Assembly: GCA_023621975.1 (NCBI GenBank)
Contig: JAMOAC010000501.1
Location: 1-5,816, forward strand
Reading direction: 5' to 3'
DNA length: 5,816 nt
DNA from: Bacillota bacterium
GTDB lineage: Bacteria; Bacillota_A; Clostridia; Acetivibrionales; DUMB01
The notes under the pieces: model-generated
Databases searched by the model: none
What the model saw: the letters and a program-made list of their open reading frames with translations, nothing else
What the model was told of the DNA's origin: nothing
Shown here: positions 1 to 5,816 of the stretch, piece after piece
Position numbering within the stretch: position 1 is the first letter of the stretch
Layout: each line of letters opens with the position of its first letter
Translations under genes and position numbers: made by a program

Positions 1-127
1 ATCTTCTATGGCAAAACTGGGTAAAAACGAAAATGTTACGACCGATGTGCTTGTGAAGATTTGCAAGGCATTAAAGTGTGATATTTCCGATATTATGGAG
101 ATTGAGCCAGATGATAAAGATAAATAG
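1..127 (+). CDS. Cro/C1-type helix-turn-helix regulator, C-terminal end (5' partial)
   Basis: Only the last 41 codons are present, read from base 2 to the TAG at 125-127. The visible protein begins SSMAKLGKNENVTTDVLVKI and continues through CKALKCDISDIMEI to an acidic, lysine-rich tail. This is the classic C-terminal half of a small Cro/C1 (XRE) DNA-binding domain of the HTH_26/YozG kind: the end of the recognition helix, a turn, then the 'L-x-x-I-C-x-A-L-x-C-x-I-x-D-I' helix pair. Such proteins are usually about 65-80 residues, so roughly half is missing and no start can be given. The gene lies 38 bases upstream of mod on the same strand, so it is probably co-transcribed and could act as a controller of the R-M genes. 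That role is inferred from position only. The family assignment is firm; the function is not. Confidence 0.8.
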   Translation, partial: SSMAKLGKNENVTTDVLVKICKALKCDISDIMEIEPDDKDK

Positions 128-149
128 ACCAATGCTTATGTGAATACAT

Positions 150-157
150 AAAAGGAG
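150..157 (+). promoter_or_regulatory. Ribosome binding site of mod
   Basis: AAAAGGAG lies 8 bases before the ATG at 166, an ideal Shine-Dalgarno spacing. It decides the start: an in-frame GTG at 157 would add three residues (MRI), but it overlaps this site and cannot be the initiator it serves. ATG 166 (protein MTENQKKLINLL) is therefore preferred. Confidence 0.8.
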
Positions 158-165
158 TGCGTATT

Positions 166-762
166 ATGACTGAAAATCAGAAAAAACTGATTAACCTGTT
201 AAAAGAGATGTTCCAGTTTGATCAAGCTGACCTCGATTTTGGAATTTACCGCATCATGCGGATGAAAAGAGAGGAAATTAGCCGTTTTATTGAAGAAGAC
301 CTTCCGGCGCAAATAACCAATGAGCTACATGAACTTGTTTCGATATCAGCCGAAGCAGATATAACAGAAATTGATAATCAAATTGCAGAAGCAAAATCTT
401 TAAATATAAGCGAGACCGCTAAAGCTTCTATTATTGCTGAGCTTGAAGAAAAGAAAAAAACTCTTGCAGAAAAGATTGATATATCATCCGTAGAGGCAGA
501 TATATATAACCATCTGACAAATTTCTTTTCCCGTTATTATGATGAGGGCGATTTTATTTCCCAGCGCCGCTATAAGGACGGTGCTTATGCCATCCCTTAC
601 GAGGGCGAAGAAGTAAAGCTATATTGGGCAAACGCTGACCAGTATTATGTAAAAACAAGCGAGTATTTTAAAGATTATACATTTAAGACCGCCTACGGTG
701 ATACTGTGCGCTTCAAACTGGTTGAGGCCGAAACTGAACGGGACAACAACAAGGCGAATTAA
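166..762 (+). CDS. mod: Mod N-terminal fragment (198 aa)
   Basis: This is the piece that would be translated from the strong start at ATG 166 and end at the premature TAA. It begins MTENQKKLINLLKEMFQFDQ, then runs through ADLDFGIYRIMRMKREEI, a start typical of long type III Mod proteins. A glutamate/lysine-rich segment (about residues 60-105) looks like a coiled coil. The block from residue 116 to 175 (aromatic-rich, with SRYYDEGDF, SQRRYKDG and YWANADQYYVK) is conserved in these proteins. No catalytic motif lies in this fragment: both DPPY and FAGSG are encoded downstream of the stop. On its own it should have no methyltransferase activity. Whether it folds or associates with the downstream piece is unknown. 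Confidence 0.75.
   Translation: MTENQKKLINLLKEMFQFDQADLDFGIYRIMRMKREEISRFIEEDLPAQITNELHELVSISAEADITEIDNQIAEAKSLNISETAKASIIAELEEKKKTLAEKIDISSVEADIYNHLTNFFSRYYDEGDFISQRRYKDGAYAIPYEGEEVKLYWANADQYYVKTSEYFKDYTFKTAYGDTVRFKLVEAETERDNNKAN
760..762 (+). other. Premature in-frame TAA in mod
   Basis: TAA is codon 199 of the mod frame, followed by a run of six A (761-766 including its own last two bases). The frame is the same before and after, so this is not a frameshift in the A run. A single base change such as GAA (Glu) to TAA accounts for it, giving NKAN-E-KRFF. The real ends of the neighbouring genes are also ordinary TAA and TAG codons, so there is no hint of a changed genetic code. Confidence 0.85.
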
Positions 763-828
763 AAAAGATTCTTTCAGCTCCATAAGGAAAAACCGTTTGA
801 ACTAATCGACGGAATCTTTACGATTTAC

Positions 829-3264
829 ATGGAATATAAAAACGGTGAAAAGAAAAAACAGGATGACTATATCGCAGAAATCGTCAAAGCTTTTTCTGAG
901 GTACAGACTCAATATCCACAGTTTTCCACATTGCTGGAGATAAATGATGGCAAAACACTACTTGAGCGGCAACTCAAACGGTATACTGCGCGCAACACAT
1001 TTGATTATTTCATCCATAAGGATTTGGATAAATTCCTACGTCGAGAGTTGGACTTTTATATAAAAAACGATGTTATTTTTCTTGACGATATTGATGAACA
1101 AGATGAAGCTAAGATAAAAGAGTATTTGACCAAGGCTAAAGTTATCCGCAAGATTGCTCACAAGATTATAGCTTTTCTTGCTCAAATTGAAGATTTTCAA
1201 AAGAAACTATTTTTGAAAAAGAAATTTGTGGTTGAAACAAATTACTGCATTACGCTTGACCGCATCCCGGAGGAGTTTTACCCTGAAATTGCCGCAAATG
1301 ACGCGCAACGGGAAGAATGGGTGCGCCTATTTGCCATCGATGAAATCGAAGGCGATTTAACTCAGCCTGCATACTCTGTACCGCTGACCGTTGAATTTTT
1401 AAAGGCAAATCCCTACCTTGTGCTTGATACGGCATTTTTCAGTGCGGAGTTTAAAGAAAGATTAATTGCTAGTATAGATAATCTGGATGAAACCTTAGAC
1501 GGGCTATTGATACATAGCGAGAATTTTCAAGCTCTTCAATTATTACAAACAAAATATAAAGGAAAAATCAAATACATTTATATTGATCCACCGTATAACG
1601 CTAAATCAAGTGAGATATTATATAAAAATAATTATAAGCATTCCTCTTGGTTAAGCTTAATTGAGAATAGAACAACTTTAGCGTGTAAATTGTTACATGA
1701 TGATTCTGTGACTACTACAGCCATTGATGATGTTGAGAATGAGCGTCTTGGATTATTATTGGATCAAATATACGGTCTTAAATATTCTGGTAAAGCTACT
1801 GTCAATGTTGTAATTAATCCGTCGGGACAGCAAGGAAAAAATTTTTCTGTCACAAACGAAACCCTATATTTCTATTATAACGATAAAGTTGATATGTTAG
1901 GAAAACAATTTAGAAATGAAAATCCAGATAAGCGTGACTTTATGAATGGTGCAAAGGGAAATAGCTATAATTATCTTCGATACACAGGTAAGAATTGTTT
2001 TTATCCGATATATGTAAAAGACAATAAAATAATCGGTTTTGGTGACGTGTGTGATGAAGATTTTCATCCAGAATCTCCTAATGTTAAATTAGGAAATGAT
2101 ATTATTGCTGTTTATCCAATAGATAATGATGGGATTGAGAGAAAATGGCTCGTTCAAAGAGATGAAATTGAGAATAAAATTATTACCGATCTATCCAAGC
2201 CCAAAAATGGAGATAGACAACTAGTTGTAAAGAAAGTAAATGGGATAATAAAAATCTATCAATATAAATATAGTATCAACTATAAAACTGTATGGTATGA
2301 TTCAAAGTATAGTGCAAAAGAATATGGAACGAACATGCTTTCTGATATATTTGGAAAACCAGTATTTTCCTTTCCCAAATCATTATATGCTGTTATTGAT
2401 TGTATAAAAATAGCGAATTGCAAAAATAATGATATCATTTTGGACTATTTCGCAGGCTCTGGCACAACAGCTCATGCGGTTATTAATCTTAACCGAGAAG
2501 ATGGCGGAAGTCGAAAATATATTCTTGTAGAAATGGGAGAATACTTTGATACCGTTACAAAGCCACGCATAGAAAAGGTAATTTACAGTGAAGACTGGAA
2601 AGATGGCAAACCTGTTTCCCGTAAAGGCTCATCCCACGCATTCAAGTACCTGCGTCTTGAGTCATATGAGGATACACTGAACAATATCGTACTTAAAGGC
2701 GGGCAATACGATATGCTGGGCAGTGCCCGGGAAGGTTACCTCCTTTCCTATATGCTTGACGCAGAAGCTGAAGGAAGTGCCTGCCTGCTGAATATTGACA
2801 AATTAGACAAGCCCTTTGATTATAAAATGAACATTACCCGCCATTTGGAAAGCCGCGAGCATTCCATTGACCTTGTTGAAACCTTTAACTATTTGATAGG
2901 TCTTACTGTTACACGCAGCCATGCTCTCACAACCTTTGACGCCGAATTCATCACTGGCGAATACGGTGCAGTTTCCGCTGCCCTTAAAAATGGCAACACT
3001 TATAAATTCAAGTCTGTTGAAGGTATTCTTCCTAGTGGTGACAAGGCGCTTATTATATGGCGGGAAATGACAGGCGACACTGTTAAAGACAATGCAGTTT
3101 TGGACGCATACTTCCGGCATACGTTTGCTGATACGCGTGGCTACAAGAAAATCTTTGTTAATTGCGACAATAATCTTCAAAACCTGCGCACAGCAAACGA
3201 AAACTGGCGTGTTATCCTCATAGATGAGGAAATGAAAAAGCGCCTATTTGAATACAGTGAGTAA
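829..3264 (+). CDS. mod: Mod catalytic and C-terminal fragment (811 aa if started at ATG 829)
   Basis: This is the rest of mod after the premature stop. The frame is open from 763, and the first in-frame ATG is at 829, 66 bases after the TAA. The sequence before that ATG has only a weak GACGGA (808-813) 15 bases away and an AAGGA 40 bases away, so independent initiation is doubtful; low-level reinitiation is possible. In fragment numbering it carries FDYFIHKDL (58-66), motif IV DPPYNA (253-258), the SSWLSLIENR helix, an IDD motif (about 299-301), a variable recognition region, and motif I DYFAGSGTTAHAV (539-551). After these come VEMGEYFDTVTKPRIEKVIY and a C-terminal region with SYEDTLNN and DNNLQNLRT. 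Both catalytic motifs are intact, but about 221 conserved N-terminal residues are lacking. The gene ends 12 bases before res. Confidence 0.75.
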   Translation: MEYKNGEKKKQDDYIAEIVKAFSEVQTQYPQFSTLLEINDGKTLLERQLKRYTARNTFDYFIHKDLDKFLRRELDFYIKNDVIFLDDIDEQDEAKIKEYLTKAKVIRKIAHKIIAFLAQIEDFQKKLFLKKKFVVETNYCITLDRIPEEFYPEIAANDAQREEWVRLFAIDEIEGDLTQPAYSVPLTVEFLKANPYLVLDTAFFSAEFKERLIASIDNLDETLDGLLIHSENFQALQLLQTKYKGKIKYIYIDPPYNAKSSEILYKNNYKHSSWLSLIENRTTLACKLLHDDSVTTTAIDDVENERLGLLLDQIYGLKYSGKATVNVVINPSGQQGKNFSVTNETLYFYYNDKVDMLGKQFRNENPDKRDFMNGAKGNSYNYLRYTGKNCFYPIYVKDNKIIGFGDVCDEDFHPESPNVKLGNDIIAVYPIDNDGIERKWLVQRDEIENKIITDLSKPKNGDRQLVVKKVNGIIKIYQYKYSINYKTVWYDSKYSAKEYGTNMLSDIFGKPVFSFPKSLYAVIDCIKIANCKNNDIILDYFAGSGTTAHAVINLNREDGGSRKYILVEMGEYFDTVTKPRIEKVIYSEDWKDGKPVSRKGSSHAFKYLRLESYEDTLNNIVLKGGQYDMLGSAREGYLLSYMLDAEAEGSACLLNIDKLDKPFDYKMNITRHLESREHSIDLVETFNYLIGLTVTRSHALTTFDAEFITGEYGAVSAALKNGNTYKFKSVEGILPSGDKALIIWREMTGDTVKDNAVLDAYFRHTFADTRGYKKIFVNCDNNLQNLRTANENWRVILIDEEMKKRLFEYSE
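1441..2450 (+). other. AT-rich mosaic block in mod covering the target-recognition region
   Basis: By hand count, bases 1441-2460 are about 30% GC (308 of 1020), against about 48% for 1261-1440 and about 44% for 2461-2820. Arginine codons differ too: within the block 6 of 9 are AGA, while in the rest of mod only 1 of 33 is. The right edge falls at the FAGSG motif. The left edge lies about 30 codons before DPPY. The block holds the specificity-determining part of Mod, so exchange by recombination between conserved motifs is the likely origin. Part of the AT-richness follows from the Lys/Asn/Ile/Tyr-rich protein sequence, and 1021-1260 is also only about 31% GC, so composition alone is weaker evidence than the codon shift. 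Confidence 0.6.
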
Positions 3265-3269
3265 GGAGG
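3263..3269 (+). promoter_or_regulatory. Ribosome binding site of res, overlapping the mod stop
   Basis: AAGGAGG shares two bases with the TAA of mod (3262-3264) and sits 7 bases before the res ATG at 3277. It is a near-perfect anti-16S match. Its position over the mod stop suggests that ribosomes finishing mod feed res, that is, coupled translation of the two subunits. Confidence 0.8.
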
Positions 3270-3276
3270 CAACATT

Positions 3277-5816
3277 ATGGCAAGAAGAAATAGGCAACGT
3301 GCTAATGAACCGCAATTAAAATTTTATCAAAAACTTCTGCTGAACCGCTACCTGCTCAATCAGTTTGGTGTATTAAGTTTTAAAGAATTAGCTGCAGAAC
3401 TTAAAAAACCTGCCTTTGAAGAAATTGACAACGAAGGCGTTACAGGTTTTTACAAACAAATCATTTCCCAATTTTGCACAAAATGCAAAATCCCTCAGGA
3501 AAAGCTGGCGGAATATGATTTGAACATAGTGGCACACTTAAGTAAGATTAATGAAAGGCGAGATGAACCGCTTTCCCTCAAATACTTTCAATACTTATCA
3601 TTGCTTTTTGTCGAGTATTACCTTGACAGCTACTTCAATAACCGGCAAGCCTTGCTTGACGGTCTAAATAAGTTTGTTGCCGATTTCAATGAACAGTACC
3701 CCAATGACGCAGTTGAGCTGTATAAAGAAAGTGACTTGAACAAAATTGCAATCTGGAACGCTACCGGCAGCGGCAAAACCCTGATAATGCACATTAACTA
3801 CCATCAGTACCGTCATTATTCCAACTGCAAATTGCCAGACGGAGCTACATATATCCTTTTAACGCCAAAGGAAGGCTTATCCCTCCAGCATATTGAGGAA
3901 TTCAATATATCTGGAATACCAGCAAAAATATATGATAAATCAACAAGTCGCTGGATGCGTTATGAAGGCGAAATTAGCATTCTTGAGAATACAAAACTAG
4001 GAGAAAAGGATCAAGATACAATTGTATCTGTTAAGCGGTTTGGGAACCAGAATGTTGTTTTTGTGGATGAAGGCCACAGGGGGTCATCATCCGGTAAGGA
4101 AGGAAAATGGCAGAAATTTCGCGATGAGCTTTGTTCAGACGGTTTTTCGTTCGAATATTCCGCAACATTTGGGCAGGCTATAGCTGCTTCCTCAGACAAA
4201 TTCCTCGCTGAACGTTACCAGAAGTGCATCATTTTTGATTATTCATACAAATACTTTTATCGAGACGGGTATGGCAAGGACTATAACATTCTTAACCTTG
4301 CCAACGACAGCGACGAAGCAAAACGCAAGCTTTATCTAACAGCTTGCCTACTTACGTTTTATCAACAAAAAAAGCTTTATTTGTCATGCAAAAACGACCT
4401 TGAACGCTTCAATATTGAAAATCCGCTGTTTGTTTTTGTCGGGGCCAGTGTAAATGCCGTCCGTACAGAGCGTGGACGCAAAGTTTCCGACGTTGTGGAT
4501 ATCCTGCTGTTTTTCAAGGATTTTGTTTCTAACACCAGAGAATCGGTTGCAAATATACAACAGTTACTATCCGGAAACACAGGATTGCTTGACAATCATA
4601 ATCGGGACATTTTTAGAAATGCCTTTCCATATTTGGAAAGCGAAGGGCAGCCCGCCGCTGACCTATATAAAGATATTTTGAAAACAGTATTTAACTGTAC
4701 TTCCATTGGAGCCATGCTTCATATCGAAAACTTGCGTGGAATTAGCGGTGAAATTCGTTTACGCCTTGGCGATAACGAACCCTTTGGCGTTATTAATGTC
4801 GGTGATGACAGTGCTTTATTAAAACTATGTTCAGAAAACGGCTTCCATACAGATACCATATCATTCTCAGAGTCGTTGTTTCACAAAATAACAAAGCCGG
4901 ATTCTACAATCAATATATTAATTGGCTCCAAAAAATTTACCGAAGGCTGGAACTGCTGGCGTGTATCAACAATGGGACTTATGAATGTTGGCCGTAGCGA
5001 GGGAAGTGAAATTATCCAGCTTTTTGGACGCGGAGTACGTCTAAAAGGCTATGCAATGTCGCTAAAACGCAGCACTTTTTATAAAAAAGAATATCCAGAA
5101 GTTTCTGTACCAAAGCATATAAACATTTTAGAAACATTGAATATTTTCGGCGTCCGCGCTGATTATATGCAACAGTTCAAGGAATTCCTCGAGGCCGAGG
5201 GCGTTCCACCCGAAAAAGGTCAACCTCTGGTGTTAACCATGCCAGTTATCCGAAATAAGCAGTATAAAAAGAATAACCTGTATACATTGCGAGTCAAGGG
5301 TGGGCTTGATTATAGAAAACATGCTGAAAAACCTTTTTTGAGATTTGTTGAGGGTATCGTTGTTACGCTGGATTGTTATGCAAAGGTGCAATTTGAAACA
5401 TCAAAAACACATTTTTTAAGCGAGGTGACCAAAAATCAAACGACACTCAGACCCGAACATTTAGCTTTCCTAAACTATGATCGCATCTATTTCGAAATAC
5501 TGCAGTATAAGAATAAGAAAGCAAGGTACAATGTTAATATTAGTAAAAAAGATATATATGATTTGCTGAACAATCCTGAATATAATACCTCATGGTACAA
5601 ATTGCTCATTCCTGAAGATGAGCTGACAATACGTAACTATGAAGACTACAGACGGTTTGAAAAAATAGCTGTTGCTTTGCTCAAAAAATATTTTGACAAG
5701 CTTTATTACTTGGAGCGCAATCGCTGGGAATCTATGTTTGTTGGTTATGATCTTGTTACTATGAGTGATGAGGATTATAATTTCCTTAACGAAGAAAAAG
5801 ATGAATATATCATAAG
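3277..5816 (+). CDS. res: Type III R-M restriction subunit (Res), superfamily 2 helicase, 3' partial
   Basis: The frame is open from ATG 3277 to the window edge: 846 codons and no stop. It encodes the ATP-dependent translocase/helicase part of a type III restriction enzyme, which with Mod senses unmethylated sites and cuts foreign DNA. Visible superfamily 2 motifs, in order: Walker A ATGSGKT (162-168), motif Ia TPKEGLSLQH (196-205), motif II DEGH (264-267, in VVFVDEGHRGSSSG), motif III SAT (295-297, in EYSATFGQA), the conserved GASVNAVRTERGRKVSDVVD (389-408), motif V KFTEGWNCWR (553-562) and motif VI QLFGRGVR (581-588). Residues 1-150 form a helical N-terminal region that includes LKYFQYLSLLFVEYY. 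The C-terminal endonuclease domain (PD-(D/E)xK type in EcoP15I Res) is not seen and is expected just beyond the edge. No frameshift or lost motif is seen, in contrast to the broken mod. A lone CxxC (67-70) has no partner and probably does not bind zinc. Confidence 0.92.
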   Translation, partial: MARRNRQRANEPQLKFYQKLLLNRYLLNQFGVLSFKELAAELKKPAFEEIDNEGVTGFYKQIISQFCTKCKIPQEKLAEYDLNIVAHLSKINERRDEPLSLKYFQYLSLLFVEYYLDSYFNNRQALLDGLNKFVADFNEQYPNDAVELYKESDLNKIAIWNATGSGKTLIMHINYHQYRHYSNCKLPDGATYILLTPKEGLSLQHIEEFNISGIPAKIYDKSTSRWMRYEGEISILENTKLGEKDQDTIVSVKRFGNQNVVFVDEGHRGSSSGKEGKWQKFRDELCSDGFSFEYSATFGQAIAASSDKFLAERYQKCIIFDYSYKYFYRDGYGKDYNILNLANDSDEAKRKLYLTACLLTFYQQKKLYLSCKNDLERFNIENPLFVFVGASVNAVRTERGRKVSDVVDILLFFKDFVSNTRESVANIQQLLSGNTGLLDNHNRDIFRNAFPYLESEGQPAADLYKDILKTVFNCTSIGAMLHIENLRGISGEIRLRLGDNEPFGVINVGDDSALLKLCSENGFHTDTISFSESLFHKITKPDSTINILIGSKKFTEGWNCWRVSTMGLMNVGRSEGSEIIQLFGRGVRLKGYAMSLKRSTFYKKEYPEVSVPKHINILETLNIFGVRADYMQQFKEFLEAEGVPPEKGQPLVLTMPVIRNKQYKKNNLYTLRVKGGLDYRKHAEKPFLRFVEGIVVTLDCYAKVQFETSKTHFLSEVTKNQTTLRPEHLAFLNYDRIYFEILQYKNKKARYNVNISKKDIYDLLNNPEYNTSWYKLLIPEDELTIRNYEDYRRFEKIAVALLKKYFDKLYYLERNRWESMFVGYDLVTMSDEDYNFLNEEKDEYII

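Larger units (their letters stand above)
166..3264 (+). pseudogene. mod: Type III R-M DNA methyltransferase (Mod), interrupted by an in-frame stop
   Basis: Read through the single TAA at 760-762, this is one frame of 1032 codons matching the long form of type III modification methyltransferases (COG2189-like; S-adenosylmethionine-dependent, amino-methylating, probably N6-adenine). In full-length numbering the order is: N-terminal helical region with a charged coiled coil (about 60-105), a conserved region HLTNFFSRYYDEGDF (116-130), FDYFIHKDLDKFLRREL (279-295), catalytic motif IV DPPY (474-477), a target-recognition region (about 530-745), and AdoMet motif I FAGSGTT (762-768). A conserved C-terminal region of about 260 residues follows. 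Motif IV before motif I marks the beta class, as in EcoP1/EcoP15I Mod. This protein is far longer than EcoP15I Mod (about 640 residues) because of its N-terminal extension. Codon 199 is TAA in place of a sense codon. Both sides share one frame and the flanking residues (NKAN, then KRFFQLHKEKPFELIDG) read as continuous family sequence, so a nonsense mutation is the simplest explanation. A sequencing error or a genuine two-piece enzyme cannot be excluded. Confidence 0.85.

Noticed and set aside
157..165. GTG at 157 as the mod start, three codons upstream of the ATG
   Set aside because: It overlaps the Shine-Dalgarno AAAAGGAG (150-157), whose spacing fits the ATG at 166.
128..165. Possible -10 element (TACATA, 145-150) or tiny ORF (ATG CTT ATG TGA, 132-143) in the regulator-mod gap
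   Set aside because: The -10 match is poor, abuts the ribosome binding site and has no -35 partner; the tiny ORF has no ribosome binding site.
761..766. Phase-variable homopolymer (six A) at the mod break
   Set aside because: The frame is identical on both sides of the stop, so slippage in the A run is not what breaks the gene, and the tract is too short for typical phase variation.
1250..1435. Minus-strand open frame of 61 codons
   Set aside because: It lies wholly inside mod on the opposite strand, resembles no protein I know, and has no sign of its own expression.
2803..3180. Minus-strand open frame of 125 codons
   Set aside because: It is antisense to the conserved C-terminal region of Mod, which has clear family sequence in the + frame; this is a shadow.
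3404..3451. Perfect 9-bp inverted repeat AAAAACCTG / CAGGTTTTT with a 30-base loop
   Set aside because: It sits inside the res coding sequence, and an inverted repeat of this length within 50 bases is expected about once by chance in a window this size. It was not called a terminator or operator.
4011..4681. Three short open frames (two minus, one plus out of frame)
   Set aside because: All lie inside res, over the conserved helicase frame (DEGH, SAT and the GASVNAVRTE region), and have low-complexity, unrecognisable translations.

Overview
The window holds most of one locus: a type III restriction-modification (R-M) operon, read entirely on the + strand. It comprises the 3' end of a small Cro/C1-type helix-turn-helix regulator, a long adenine-type DNA methyltransferase gene (mod), and a helicase/restriction subunit gene (res) that runs off the right edge. 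The moderately low GC content, strong AAGGAG-type Shine-Dalgarno sites and Cro/C1 regulator style suggest a Bacillota host, probably a clostridial anaerobe. The genus cannot be told from this sequence.

Layout: bases 1-127 are the last 41 codons of the regulator. A 38-base gap with a good ribosome binding site leads to mod (166-3264). mod is broken by one in-frame TAA at 760-762, its codon 199. The reading frame stays open on both sides and family-like protein sequence continues straight across, so the simplest reading is a nonsense mutation (for example GAA to TAA), not two separate genes. The downstream piece has an ATG at 829 but no convincing ribosome binding site. res starts at 3277, 12 bases after the mod stop, with its Shine-Dalgarno overlapping that stop. 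It stays open to the window end (846 codons), with all the helicase motifs expected so far intact.

In a working type III system Mod recognises and methylates the target and is also required for Res to cut. A broken mod beside an intact res is therefore expected to be silent rather than toxic. The central 1 kb of mod (about 1441-2450) covers the DPPY motif and the target-recognition region up to the FAGSG motif. It is clearly AT-richer than its flanks and uses AGA for arginine where the rest of mod almost never does, which points to a swapped-in specificity cassette.

No RNA gene, CRISPR array, insertion sequence, promoter or terminator could be supported. There is no gene-free stretch over 300 bases. 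I see no sign of an undescribed defence system; the interesting points are the nonsense interruption and the mosaic recognition domain.
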